A stretch of DNA of 57,659 nucleotides from Methylobacterium platani (lineage in GTDB: Bacteria; Pseudomonadota; Alphaproteobacteria; Rhizobiales; Beijerinckiaceae). Shown one piece after another: positions 1 through 8,550 of the stretch. The notes below the pieces were generated by a model. That model did not search any database. It was not told where the DNA came from and saw only the letters and a list, made by a program, of their open reading frames with translations. The stretch spans positions 122,068 to 179,726 of the forward strand of contig NZ_LWHQ01000034.1 in assembly GCF_001653715.1 (NCBI RefSeq), written 5' to 3'. The position numbers were made by a program, and so were the translations under genes. Position 1 is the first letter of the stretch, and each line of letters starts with the position of its first letter.

Positions 1-6
1 TTTGCC

Positions 7-49
7 GCATTTTCCGAGACGGACCGGTATCCGTTTCGTCGGAAAATGC
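7..49. repeat. Palindromic intergenic element (bulged hairpin)
   Basis: Positions 7-17 (GCATTTTCCGA) pair perfectly with 39-49 (TCGGAAAATGC), and an inner stem ACGGA (19-23)/TCCGT (30-34) encloses the loop CCGGTA. The form resembles the palindromic intergenic repeats common in Rhizobiales, which share an ACCGGTA-type loop. A second element with that core lies at 43282-43326. It ends just before the stop of the minus-strand gene at 51, so it could also act as a 3' end structure. There is no T-run on the exit side. Confidence 0.6.
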
Positions 50-50
50 T

Positions 51-380
51 CTAGTTGATCGCGCAGAATCCCGCGCCCGAGCCGAAGACGCGACCGGTGC
101 ACCACGGCCGCGCGGGCGCCGGGGCCGCCTCGGGCGGCGCGGCGGCGATCGGTGCGGCGGGGATCGGCGCGGTGGTCCCGGTCGTCATCGGCTCCGGGTC
201 TCCGGCCGCCGCCGTGCGGATCCGCGGCTGCTCCGGAGACCGGGCCGCAGGCGGTGCCGCCGCGGCGGCATGGCTCGGGGCGATGAAGGCGAAGCCGCCG
301 CGCCGGCCGCGCGCCTCGGCGGAGCCGGCGGCCGCGACGATCCCGAGGCCGACCAGCCCGAGCACCAGACCTGCACGCAT
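51..380 (-). CDS. Small secreted Ala/Pro-rich hypothetical protein
   Basis: A protein of 109 residues with an N-terminal signal peptide (basic Met-Arg start, hydrophobic Leu/Val/Ala stretch, Ala-Glu-Ala cleavage region). A low-complexity Ala/Pro-rich segment follows. The C-terminal tail has two cysteines (PWCTGR and GFCAIN) that could form a disulfide. The start at 380 is preferred because the signal peptide begins there; an upstream start at 413 would add a basic leader. Function is not recognised. It is probably exported to the periplasm or beyond. The downstream hairpin at 7-49 may terminate it. Confidence 0.6.
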   Translation of the reverse strand: MRAGLVLGLVGLGIVAAAGSAEARGRRGGFAFIAPSHAAAAAPPAARSPEQPRIRTAAAGDPEPMTTGTTAPIPAAPIAAAPPEAAPAPARPWCTGRVFGSGAGFCAIN

Positions 381-428
381 CGCCCTCGTCCCTCTCCACC
401 GGATGCGCGGCATGATGGCCGACGGGCG

Positions 429-1319
429 TTAAGAGGCCGCCTCACGCGATCGCTCGGATTCGATCGATCCTGCGGGCGCGCCTCGGCGCTTGCGCAGCCA
501 GAGGCTGGTCTCGAACGCGCCGGGCGGCAGGGGCAGGCGCGCCAGCACCCCGCCGAGGGGCCAGCGCGAGACGACGCGGCTGGAGAAGAGCGGGGCATAG
601 CCGCCGCCCTGCAGCAGCGCGCCGACCATCAACTGCTCGTTGTAGCCGCGCCAGGCCCAGGATTCCGGGTAGGCGTCGGGCAGGAAGACGTCGTGCAGGT
701 GCACGATCACGCCGGATGCGAGGCGCGGCAGCACGTCGAGGAGGAGCCGGTCGACGTCGGTCCCCGGCATGGCGACGTGGCTCGAATCGATGAACAGGAC
801 GTCGCCGGGCGCGAGGGAGGCCGCCGCTTCCGCGTCCGCGGGCCCGAACAGGCGCGCCTCGTGGCGCAGGCCGAGGCCGGCGAGCGGTGCGCGCGGCGCC
901 GGGTCGATGCAGGTGATCGCCGTCGGAAGGCCGCCGTCGCGCACGGCCTGCGCGAGGAAGCGGGTCGAATGCCCGGAGCCGATCTCGACGATGCGGGCGG
1001 GCCGCTCCCGCCGCACCAGGGCGTAGGCGGCGGCCGCGTCGAGGCGCGGGAACCAGTCCTGGGTGAAGCGCGCCGGCCGCTCGCCGACGAGGCCCGGGCC
1101 GCCCGCCCGGATGCGGTCCAGATCGGCGGCATGCGCCTCGATCGCCGCCAGCACGGCGCGGAAGGCCGGCTCGGCCTCGACGAAGATCGGGCGGAGGGCC
1201 GGGTAGCCCTCCGCCCGCGCCGCGCCGGCATGCCGGTACGGGATCAGGAAGCCGCCGGGCCGGATTCCGAGCAGGGTGCTGAGACCGAGCCCGGCGCGGC
1301 GCAGGCGGGCCCGGCTCAT
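429..1319 (-). CDS. Class I SAM-dependent methyltransferase
   Basis: A 296-residue protein with a Rossmann-type SAM-binding motif (IVEIGSGHSTRFLA, about residue 100). Acidic segments follow (ITCIDPAP, DVLFIDSSH), and a VIVHLHDVFLPD stretch is typical of the class I methyltransferase family often annotated as 'Methyltransf_24'. The substrate cannot be told from sequence. Its ATG overlaps the stop of the upstream membrane-protein gene by 4 bp (ATGA at 1316-1319), so the two are almost certainly translationally coupled. That pairing suggests modification of an envelope or lipid-linked compound, which is inference only. Confidence 0.8.
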   Translation of the reverse strand: MSRARLRRAGLGLSTLLGIRPGGFLIPYRHAGAARAEGYPALRPIFVEAEPAFRAVLAAIEAHAADLDRIRAGGPGLVGERPARFTQDWFPRLDAAAAYALVRRERPARIVEIGSGHSTRFLAQAVRDGGLPTAITCIDPAPRAPLAGLGLRHEARLFGPADAEAAASLAPGDVLFIDSSHVAMPGTDVDRLLLDVLPRLASGVIVHLHDVFLPDAYPESWAWRGYNEQLMVGALLQGGGYAPLFSSRVVSRWPLGGVLARLPLPPGAFETSLWLRKRRGAPAGSIESERSREAAS

Positions 1320-2365
1320 ACCGCCTTGCGCACCTTCACGTCGCGCAGGTCCGGGGTGACGCCGGGGCCGTCGACCGGCGCCGGCGGCACGGTTGCGGGC
1401 GGCGTCGCCTTGTTGCGCAGCGCGTCGGCGAGGCGGCCGCGCTCGAACAGCAGCACCACGCCGATCGCCAGCGCGAAGGGCACCAGCAGGTAGAACAGGC
1501 GGAAGATCAGCACGGCGGCGAGGACGTCGGTCTTCGGCAAATCGGGCATCGCCGTGATGAAGACGAGCTCGAACACCCCGATGCCGCCCGGCGCGTTGGA
1601 GACCAGCGCCACCGAGAACGAGGCGAGGAAGACGGCCAGCACGACGAGGAAGCCCGGGTTCCCGGCCTCCGGCAGGGCGAAGTAGATGATGCCGGCGGCA
1701 CCCAGCAGCTCGAGCGGCGCCGCGATCAGCTGGCGGGCCATGATGTTGGGGCGCGGATACTCGATCTTGAACGAGCGGATATGCAGCGGCCGGAAGTGCA
1801 GGATCGAGCCGATGACGTAGAGGGCGACGAAGCCGAGCAGGCCGAAGCCGACGAGGCGGGCGGTGGTCGGGCTCGCCAGAACGGTCGGCAGCAGGGAGCT
1901 GACGCGCTCCAGCAATTGCGGCTCGAGCACCAGGACGAGGCCGCCGAGGAACGCGGTGCCGAGGCCGAAGGTGAAGGAGCACAGCGCCACCAGCACCGCG
2001 ACCTGGGCGGTGGAGAGGCCCTTCGAGGTGTAGGCGCGGTAGCGCACCACGGCGCCGGAGAACACCGAGGCGCCGATATTGTGCGACAGCGCGTAGGTGG
2101 TGAAGGAGCAGACCGAGACGAAGAGCCAGGAGATGCCCTTCACGCCGAGATGCAAGAGCGCGATCCGGTCGTACCAGGCAAGCGCACCGTAGGCGACGAG
2201 GGTCGAGAGGACGGCCAGCGCGTAGCGGTGCGGCGGGATCGCCGCGAGGCTGGCCTTCACGTCGGCGAAGGACAGGCCCTTGAGCAGGTGCCACAGCAGG
2301 TAGACCGACACCACGACGGCGCCCAGGCCGACGACCGGCCAGATGAAATCTTTGATCTTCTTCAT
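1316..2365 (-). CDS. YbhN/UPF0104-like multi-TM membrane protein
   Basis: A protein of about 349 residues with roughly eight hydrophobic helices. It resembles the UPF0104/YbhN family, related to the membrane part of lysylphosphatidylglycerol synthases. Visible family-like features are the SNAPGGIGVFE motif (about residue 250) and the SHNIGASVFSGAVVRYR segment. Members are thought to flip or transport lipids, but no substrate is established here. The start at 2365 (MKKIKDF) is chosen over the longer frame because the first TM helix follows directly. It is coupled to the downstream methyltransferase through a 4-bp overlap. Confidence 0.8.
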   Translation of the reverse strand: MKKIKDFIWPVVGLGAVVVSVYLLWHLLKGLSFADVKASLAAIPPHRYALAVLSTLVAYGALAWYDRIALLHLGVKGISWLFVSVCSFTTYALSHNIGASVFSGAVVRYRAYTSKGLSTAQVAVLVALCSFTFGLGTAFLGGLVLVLEPQLLERVSSLLPTVLASPTTARLVGFGLLGFVALYVIGSILHFRPLHIRSFKIEYPRPNIMARQLIAAPLELLGAAGIIYFALPEAGNPGFLVVLAVFLASFSVALVSNAPGGIGVFELVFITAMPDLPKTDVLAAVLIFRLFYLLVPFALAIGVVLLFERGRLADALRNKATPPATVPPAPVDGPGVTPDLRDVKVRKAV

Positions 2366-2513
2366 CGCGGTCCCGTGGTGTGTCCGTGCCTGGCCCATGT
2401 CTCGCGCGCGCTTCTGCCCGACCCTGCGGAGGACCGCAAGGACGGCGCCGCGGCGGCGGCTCCTCCTGTCATGGGATCGTGACGGTTTCGTGCCGGCTCC
2501 GCGGCGGCCGGGC

Positions 2514-3401
2514 TCAGGCGCCCCGGCTCTCGAGCCAGTCGAGGATGAGGCGGGCGACGCCCTCCGAGCCGAGGTCGAGCTGGAGGAAATGGGCGATGCC
2601 CGGCACGGTGCGGTGCTCGGCGCCGTGGTAGAGGGCGGTGCGCCACGTCGTTGCCGGCCAGATCATGCGGTCGTCGGCCCCGCCGAGCACCAGGGTCGGC
2701 ACGCCCGCGAAGGCGGCCGAGAGCGGCAGGGCCGGCCAGTGCGCCTCGGCGAGCGCCACCGGGCTCTCGGCCGACATCCGGGCGGCGTAGCCCTGCGCCC
2801 GTTCCAGCGGCAGGCCTTCCGAGAACAGCCAGTGGCGGGCCAGCGCGACCGCCGGCTCGCGGCCGGGGAGCAGCGAGCCCGCCAGCGCCTCGACCCAGAA
2901 CCCCGCATCGGTCATGGCGATGCGCGGCCCGACGACGCCGAGCCCCTCGGGCGGCAGGGAGGCCATCAGCACGAGGCCGCGCAGCGGCAGCCGGCCGAGG
3001 AGGCGCTGGGCGAGGAGCCCGCCGAGGGAATGGGCGACCAGCACCGGCGGCTCGCGCCACTGCGAGGCGGCCAGGGCCACGTCTGCGAGATAGTCGGCGA
3101 GGGTGGCGGTGCGCAGGTCGCGTCCGCCCTCGCTGCGGCCGTGGCCGCGCAGGCTCACCGCCGCGGCGCGGCGGCCGCGCCGGGCGAGGTTGGGCAGGAA
3201 GATCTCCTCGAACATCCAGGCCCCCCCGAAGGCGCCGTGGACGAACAGCAGCGGGGCGCCGTGCGGCTCGCCCGCCGGCTCCGCCTCGATCCATTCGAGG
3301 GCCGGCCCGTCGGGGCGCGCGATCATGCGGCGCGACACCTGGGCGCGCGGCTCGGTGACGACGGTGAAGCGGCTCCGGTCCCGCGCGGATGCCTCGTGCA
3401 T
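2514..3401 (-). CDS. Alpha/beta hydrolase
   Basis: A 295-residue alpha/beta-hydrolase-fold protein. Visible elements are the oxyanion-hole strand (LLFVHGAFGGAW, about residue 52), the nucleophile elbow (VAHSLGGLLAQ, GxSxG type), the acid loop (LVLGGADDRMI) and the catalytic His near the end (GIAHFLQLD). The length fits the family. The natural substrate is unknown; esterase, lipase and thioesterase activities are all possible. It stands alone between the membrane-protein pair and a divergent GNAT gene. Confidence 0.85.
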   Translation of the reverse strand: MHEASARDRSRFTVVTEPRAQVSRRMIARPDGPALEWIEAEPAGEPHGAPLLFVHGAFGGAWMFEEIFLPNLARRGRRAAAVSLRGHGRSEGGRDLRTATLADYLADVALAASQWREPPVLVAHSLGGLLAQRLLGRLPLRGLVLMASLPPEGLGVVGPRIAMTDAGFWVEALAGSLLPGREPAVALARHWLFSEGLPLERAQGYAARMSAESPVALAEAHWPALPLSAAFAGVPTLVLGGADDRMIWPATTWRTALYHGAEHRTVPGIAHFLQLDLGSEGVARLILDWLESRGA

Positions 3402-3603
3402 GGTGGTGCCTCTCCACGATCCGGCCGGCAGCCGGCCGGATCCTCGACGAATCTAACGGTCGCCCCCCGTCTGCCCAGTCTCCCGGCCGCGGGACGTGAC
3501 GGGCACGGGACCCTCGGACCCTATGGCACGGGAAAGCTTGACACGACGGAAACGGCGGCGGCCCCATCGGCCCCTCGCACCAGCCGGAGGAGCGGCCTGC
3601 ACC

Positions 3604-4218
3604 GTGAGCGACCACCCGACCGACGGACCCCGCCTGTGCCTCGACGGCTACACCGCGGTGCCGCCGACCCACCTCGCCACCGTGGTGACCTACCTGGAGC
3701 GGCGCGAGCCCCCTCCCCCGCGCTCGCGCGATCCGTTGCCGCTCGCCGCCATCGGGGCGGACGTCGCGCGCTACCGGGCGCTCTACCGCGCCGTCGGGGA
3801 ATCCTGGCTGTGGTTCGGCCGCGCCCGGGTGAGCGACGACGCGCTCGCCGGGATCCTGGGCGACCCCGACGTCGAGGCCCTGGCCCTCACCGAGGCCGGG
3901 CGCGACGTCGGCCTCCTCGAGCTCGACTGGCGCCGGCCGGGAGAGGCGGAGCTCGTCTATTTCGGTCTCGTGCCCGAGGCGGTCGGGCAGGGTCGCGGGC
4001 AGCGGCTGATGGAGGAGGCCCTGCACCACGCCTTCGCGCGCCCGATCGGGCGGCTCTGGGTGCATACCTGCACCCTCGACCATCCGGGCGCGGTGGCGTT
4101 CTACCGGCGGTCGGGCTTTCGCGCCTACGCGCGGGCGATCGAGGTGACGCCGGATCCGCGGCTGACCGGCGACCTGCCCCGCGACGCGGCCGGGCAGGTC
4201 CCGCTGCTGGCGGAGTAG
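3604..4218 (+). CDS. GNAT-family N-acetyltransferase
   Basis: A 204-residue acetyltransferase of the GNAT fold. The acetyl-CoA loop is seen as the VGQGRGQRLM segment, preceded by a beta-strand that ends in FGLVPEA. A C-terminal GAVAFYRRSGF motif is typical of the family. A GTG start at 3604 is chosen because GGAGGAG lies 11 bp upstream and the reading frame before it looks non-coding. The acceptor substrate is unknown. The gene runs convergent to fliJ with only about 4 bp between stops. Confidence 0.85.
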   Translation: MSDHPTDGPRLCLDGYTAVPPTHLATVVTYLERREPPPPRSRDPLPLAAIGADVARYRALYRAVGESWLWFGRARVSDDALAGILGDPDVEALALTEAGRDVGLLELDWRRPGEAELVYFGLVPEAVGQGRGQRLMEEALHHAFARPIGRLWVHTCTLDHPGAVAFYRRSGFRAYARAIEVTPDPRLTGDLPRDAAGQVPLLAE

Positions 4219-4222
4219 GACG

Positions 4223-4630
4223 TCAGGCCCGGACGCGGCTCAGGCCGATCGCGTCCATGCTGGCCTGGTCGCGGGCGTTCTCGGCGGCGCGCTCGCCCGA
4301 GCGCTCGCGGTCGTCGAGGATCTCGACCTTCTTCAATTCCTCGAACGCCTCGGCGAGGGCGGCCTTCGCCGCGGCGAGCTGGACGTCGAGGTCCTCGGCC
4401 GAGCGGCGGATGTTGTCGCGACGCTGGGCGGCGGCGCGGGCATAGGTCGGGTAGGCGAAGTGGGCCGGATCGGAGATCCCGGCCCGCTGCTCCTCCTGGC
4501 CGATCTCGCGGTCGAGATCGGCGGCCATACGGGCGAAATCGGCGATCATCGCCTCGATTTGCGCGACTTTGCGGCGCTTCTCGTCGGCCTGGAAGCGGCG
4601 CAGCCGGATGAGCGTGTCCCGCGACTTCAT
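4223..4630 (-). CDS. fliJ: Flagellar export chaperone FliJ
   Basis: A 135-residue, almost entirely helical and highly charged protein (MKSRDTLIRLRRF start), with long heptad-like stretches rich in Glu, Arg and Ala. This is the pattern of the alphaproteobacterial FliJ family. FliJ is a soluble component of the flagellar type III export apparatus that works with the FliI ATPase. The gene lies directly downstream of fliI, 91 bp away on the same strand, which supports the call because FliJ primary sequence is weakly conserved. Confidence 0.85.
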   Translation of the reverse strand: MKSRDTLIRLRRFQADEKRRKVAQIEAMIADFARMAADLDREIGQEEQRAGISDPAHFAYPTYARAAAQRRDNIRRSAEDLDVQLAAAKAALAEAFEELKKVEILDDRERSGERAAENARDQASMDAIGLSRVRA

Positions 4631-4721
4631 TGTTACTCCACTCCCGCCAGCGGCATGCGGCCGAGCTCAAAGCCCGCCACGCGCCGTCGCGCGGCCGCGG
4701 AGCGGACCGCGCGGCCGGCCC

Positions 4722-6125
4722 TCACGGCCCGCCGACGATCGCGGCGAGGCGTTCGTAACCCTCGCGGATGGAGGTTGCTTCTTCCTTACCCTGCCCCAGA
4801 AAAGCCTCCAGATCCGGCATCAGGCCGATCGCCTCGTCGACCTCCGGCGAGCTGCCGGGGCGGTAGGCGCCGAGCCGGATCAGCTCCTCCATGTCGGCAT
4901 AGGTCGACAGCACCCGGCGGGCACGGCGCACGGTGGCCAGGAAGTCCGGGTCGCAGGAGCGCGGCATGGTGCGCGAGACCGAGCGCAGCACGTTGATCGC
5001 CGGGTAGCGCCCGCGCTCGGCGATGGCGCGCTCCATCACGATGTGGCCGTCGAGGATGCCCCGCACCGCGTCGGCCACCGGCTCGTTGTGGTCGTCGCCC
5101 TCGACGAGCACGGTGAACAGGCCGGTGATCGCCCCCTCCCCCGTCCCCGGCCCGGCCCGCTCGAGGAGGCGCGGCAATTCGGAGAACACCGTCGGGGTGT
5201 AGCCCTTGGCGGTCGGCGGCTCGCCCGCGGCGAGGCCGATGTCGCGCTGGGCCATGGCGAAGCGGGTGATCGAATCGACCATGCACAGGACCTGCGCGCC
5301 GGCATCGCGAAAATGCTCGGCGAGCGCGAAGGTGACGTAGGCCGCGTTGCGGCGCATCAGTGCCGGCTCGTCGGAGGTCGCCACCACCACCACCGAGCGG
5401 GCGAGGCCCTCCTCCCCGAGATCGTCCTGGAGGAATTCCTGGACCTCGCGGCCGCGCTCGCCGACGAGGCCGATCACCGCGACGTCGGCGGCGGTGTAGC
5501 GCGCCAGCATCGACAACAGCACCGACTTGCCGACGCCGGAGCCGGCGAAGATGCCCATGCGCTGGCCGGCGCACATCGTCAGGAAGGTGTTGATGCAGCG
5601 CACGCCGAGATCCAGCGGCGGGCCGACGCGGCGCCTGGCGTGGGCGGAGGGCGGATCGGCCTGGAGGCCGTAAGGGACGGGCCCGGGCGGCAGCGGCCCC
5701 TTGCCGTCGATCGGGCGGCCGAGCGCGTCGACGACGCGGCCGAGCCAGGCCCGGCTCGGCCGGATGGCGCCCGCCCCCTCCGCCCGCACCCGGGCGGGGC
5801 AGCCCCGCCGCACGCCCTGGAGCGAGCCGAACGGCATCGCGAGCGCGTGGGGGCCGGAGAAGCCGATGATCTCGCACGGCACCGCCGTGCCGGCGGCCTC
5901 GTTCACCACGACGTCGAGGCGGCCGCCGAGGCGCATCGCCGCGACCGGGCCGGCGACCTCGATCAGCAGGCCGCGCACCGCCGTCACCCGGCCGAAGGTC
6001 TCGACCTCCTCGATCCCGGCGAGCGCGGCGCGGGCCGCCTCGAACCGCCCCGCCCCGGTCACGGCAGCATCCTGTTGATACGAGGCGCTTTCCCGTTTCC
6101 TGCCGTCGCCATTGCCGGATTCCAT
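4722..6125 (-). CDS. fliI: Flagellum-specific ATPase FliI
   Basis: A 467-residue F1-beta-like ATPase that energises flagellar protein export. Visible motifs are the Walker A GIFAGSGVGKSVLL (about residue 170), VGERGREVQEF, the Walker B strand ending VLCMVDSITRFAMAQRDI, and a GLFTVLVEGDDHNEP segment typical of FliI/type III ATPases rather than AtpD. The start at 6125 (MESGNG) is taken over longer frames because upstream translation is not family-like. AAGGAGAGG lies about 20 bp upstream, so the TTG codon just before the ATG is a possible alternative. The gene is divergent from ctrA. Confidence 0.93.
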   Translation of the reverse strand: MESGNGDGRKRESASYQQDAAVTGAGRFEAARAALAGIEEVETFGRVTAVRGLLIEVAGPVAAMRLGGRLDVVVNEAAGTAVPCEIIGFSGPHALAMPFGSLQGVRRGCPARVRAEGAGAIRPSRAWLGRVVDALGRPIDGKGPLPPGPVPYGLQADPPSAHARRRVGPPLDLGVRCINTFLTMCAGQRMGIFAGSGVGKSVLLSMLARYTAADVAVIGLVGERGREVQEFLQDDLGEEGLARSVVVVATSDEPALMRRNAAYVTFALAEHFRDAGAQVLCMVDSITRFAMAQRDIGLAAGEPPTAKGYTPTVFSELPRLLERAGPGTGEGAITGLFTVLVEGDDHNEPVADAVRGILDGHIVMERAIAERGRYPAINVLRSVSRTMPRSCDPDFLATVRRARRVLSTYADMEELIRLGAYRPGSSPEVDEAIGLMPDLEAFLGQGKEEATSIREGYERLAAIVGGP

Positions 6126-6496
6126 CAACGATCCATTTACCCCTCTCCTTAACACTGAGGCGCATGGGATCCGGGCCGGGTTCCCGGAGGTTCTCCGGGC
6201 GCGTGGCACGGGCGCAACATCGCGGGCGGGCCTCATTGGCGCGAGCCATTTAGGCATGCACCCCAGGAGCGGGATCACGGTATGGTATCGCGATTCGGCC
6301 GGAACGGAACGACAACCCGCAAGGGTCCGGCCCGTCTCGCGGTTTTCTTACCGCTTGCGGGACCGGAACAGGGTTTGTTAACCGTTCGGCCATAGCGTCG
6401 CGGTTCGGAAGATAACGGGCGTTTCCCACGGGCCGGTGGGAAACGGGCGGCGGGGGCTTGCCTTAACCCTTGAGGGCCAGGGCTTGGGGACCTGAG
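6126..6496. other. Divergent fliI/ctrA intergenic region
   Basis: A 371-bp gene-free stretch expected to hold the promoters of fliI (leftward) and ctrA (rightward). A CtrA half-site TTAACCGTTCG occurs at 6378-6388. It is identical to the first 11 bp of the perfect box at 20526-20540, but here the second TTAA is replaced by GCCA. Other TTAA half-sites lie near 6149 and 6463. No full TTAA-N7-TTAA was found. Autoregulation of ctrA is therefore plausible but not shown. Confidence 0.45.
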
Positions 6497-7198
6497 ATGC
6501 GGGTACTTCTGATCGAGGACGACAGCGCCACGGCGCAGAGCATCGAGCTGATGCTCAAGTCCGAGAACTTCAACACCTACACGACCGATCTCGGCGAGGA
6601 AGGTGTCGATCTCGGGAAGCTCTACGACTACGACATCATCCTGCTCGACCTGAATCTCCCCGACATGTCGGGCTACGAGGTTCTGCGCTCCCTGCGGGTG
6701 GCGAAGGTCAAGACCCCGATCCTGATCCTCTCCGGCATGGCCGGGATCGAGGACAAGGTGAAGGGCCTCGGCTTCGGCGCCGATGATTACCTCACCAAAC
6801 CTTTCCACAAAGATGAACTGGTCGCGAGAATCCACGCGATCGTGCGCCGGTCGAAGGGCCACGCGCAGTCGGTGATCACCACCGGCGACCTGATCGTGAA
6901 CCTCGACCAGAAGACCGTCGAGGTGTCGGGCTCGCGCGTGCATCTCACCGGCAAGGAGTACCAGATGCTGGAGCTCCTCAGCCTGCGCAAGGGCACCACC
7001 CTGACGAAGGAGATGTTCCTGAACCATCTCTACGGCGGCATGGACGAGCCCGAGCTGAAGATCATCGACGTGTTCATCTGCAAGCTTCGCAAGAAGCTCG
7101 CGAATGCCAGCCAGGGCAAGAACTACATCGAGACGGTGTGGGGCCGCGGCTACGTGCTGCGCGAGCCGACCGAGGAGGAGTCCCGCATCGCGGTCTGA
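6497..7198 (+). CDS. ctrA: Cell-cycle response regulator CtrA
   Basis: A 233-residue OmpR/PhoB-type regulator. The receiver domain (1-115) has the acidic pair EDD (7-9), phospho-acceptor Asp51 in ILLDLNLPD and the Lys of LTKPF. The winged-helix DNA-binding domain follows (about 130-225, ending ETVWGRGYVLREP). The sequence is strikingly typical of CtrA, including LLIEDDSATAQSIELML and the KGHAQSVI linker. CtrA is the master cell-cycle, motility and envelope regulator in alphaproteobacteria and is phosphorylated through CckA-ChpT. The start at 6497 matches the usual MRVLLIEDD N-terminus. A clear terminator follows at 7231. Confidence 0.96.
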   Translation: MRVLLIEDDSATAQSIELMLKSENFNTYTTDLGEEGVDLGKLYDYDIILLDLNLPDMSGYEVLRSLRVAKVKTPILILSGMAGIEDKVKGLGFGADDYLTKPFHKDELVARIHAIVRRSKGHAQSVITTGDLIVNLDQKTVEVSGSRVHLTGKEYQMLELLSLRKGTTLTKEMFLNHLYGGMDEPELKIIDVFICKLRKKLANASQGKNYIETVWGRGYVLREPTEEESRIAV

Positions 7199-7230
7199 CT
7201 CGCCGATCCCACGACTGGACGACGAAAGAA

Positions 7231-7252
7231 CCCCGCTCCGGCGGGGTTTTTT
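7231..7252 (+). terminator. Rho-independent terminator of ctrA
   Basis: CCCCGC (7231-7236), the loop TCCG and GCGGGG (7241-7246) form a 6-bp GC stem followed directly by six T residues. It lies 33 bp after the ctrA stop. Confidence 0.92.
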
Positions 7253-7586
7253 CGTGGCCGGCCTTGTTGAGGCGACACGGATGGGGGAGCCGTCACGACC
7301 GGCCGCCGGTTCGGCCCGCGCCTCGTGATCCGGCGTCGGGTCACGGCCGGCGCGACGCATCTGCGGCCGGGGCGGCCGCGAGGATCGAGGACGGGGAGCC
7401 GGCGGGGGCGCACGGCGCACGGATGCCGTGGGGCGTCGCTCGCGGCCGCCCCGGGGACCCGGGATCACGGGGTGCATCCTCCCCTGCCCGCCTTGTGCCG
7501 GGCTGTGCCGGGGCGAGGCCGGAGCGCGACGGCCGGTCCGGCGCAAGACGGAGTCGCGTCCGGAACGACTCAGCCGGGGCGGCGCT
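7253..7586. other. GC-rich gene-free spacer
   Basis: About 330 bp between the ctrA terminator and the cheR stop. Open frames run through it on both strands but show only Arg/Gly/Ala-rich compositional translation with no domain signature. I see no gene, repeat or regulatory motif that I can defend. Confidence 0.5.
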
Positions 7587-8510
7587 TCAGCGCGCCGCCC
7601 ACCGCAGGCCGGACAAGGCCGGAGCGACCGTCAGGTGGCCGGGTGCCGCGAGGTTCGAGGACGCCAGGCTCGGCGCTGCGAGGCTCGGGGCCGCCGCCGC
7701 GCGCCCGAGGCGGTAGAGGCCGCGATGCTCGGCATCCGGCACCAGCGCCTCGGTGATGCCGATCACCGTCTCGGCGGCCCCGAGCAGCACCGCGCCGTCG
7801 GGAGCGAGCTGGTCGGCGATGCGGCGCAGCACGTCGGCCTTCGTCACCGTGTCGAAGTAGATCAGCACGTTGCGGCAATAGACGATGTCGAAGGTGCCGA
7901 GATGCTCGAACGGCTGCAGCAGGTTGAGGGGGCGGAAATCGACCATCTGGCGCAGCGATTCCGCGATGCGCCACTGCTCGCCCACCTGCGTGAAGTGCTT
8001 GAGCATCAGCTGCACCGGCAGACCGCGCTGGACCTCGAACTGGTTGTAGAGGCCGAGCCTGGCCTTCTCCAGCACCTCGGTCGAGAGGTCGGTGGCGACG
8101 ATCTCGACCCGCCAGCCGGCGAGCCGCGGCGCGGCCTCCGCGAGCAGCATCGCCAGCGAGTACGGCTCCTGGCCGGTCGAGGCGGCGGCGCACCAGATCC
8201 GCAGGCGCCGCTGGCTGGCCCGCGTCGCGAGGGCGCCGGGCAGCAGCACGTCGCGGAACAGGTCGAACGGCGTGCGGTCGCGGAAGAAGAACGTCTCGTT
8301 GGTGGTCATCGCCTCGACCACCGCGCGCTCGATGGCGCCGTCGCGGGCGAGCCGCAGGCAGCCGACGAGCTCGGGCAGGCCGGCGAGGCTGAACCGCCGG
8401 CAGACCGGCCCGAGGCGGCTCTCGATCAGGTAGCGCTTCTCCGCCGTCAGGGCGAGGCCGGAGCGCTGCTTGAGGTAGAGGCGGAGGAAATCGAACTCGA
8501 ACTCGGTCAT
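7587..8510 (-). CDS. cheR: Chemotaxis protein methyltransferase CheR
   Basis: A 307-residue CheR. It has the N-terminal helical domain (FDFLRLYLKQRSGLAL), the TTNETFFFRD motif, the SAM-binding segment LRIWCAAASTGQEPYSLAM and the characteristic FDIVYCRNVLIYFD. It methylates glutamates on chemoreceptors using SAM. It is the last gene of the minus-strand che block and lies 40 bp after cheB. The C-terminal 35 or so residues are Ala/Leu-rich and unlike the family, probably a lineage-specific tail. Confidence 0.95.
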   Translation of the reverse strand: MTEFEFDFLRLYLKQRSGLALTAEKRYLIESRLGPVCRRFSLAGLPELVGCLRLARDGAIERAVVEAMTTNETFFFRDRTPFDLFRDVLLPGALATRASQRRLRIWCAAASTGQEPYSLAMLLAEAAPRLAGWRVEIVATDLSTEVLEKARLGLYNQFEVQRGLPVQLMLKHFTQVGEQWRIAESLRQMVDFRPLNLLQPFEHLGTFDIVYCRNVLIYFDTVTKADVLRRIADQLAPDGAVLLGAAETVIGITEALVPDAEHRGLYRLGRAAAAPSLAAPSLASSNLAAPGHLTVAPALSGLRWAAR

Positions 8511-8550
8511 CGACGCGGCATCCTCCCCGGGGGCCGTGGCAGGATGCGCA

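Noticed and set aside
6378..6392. A full CtrA box upstream of ctrA
   Set aside because: The first half TTAACCGTTCG is perfect but the second half is GCCA, so only a half-site can be claimed.
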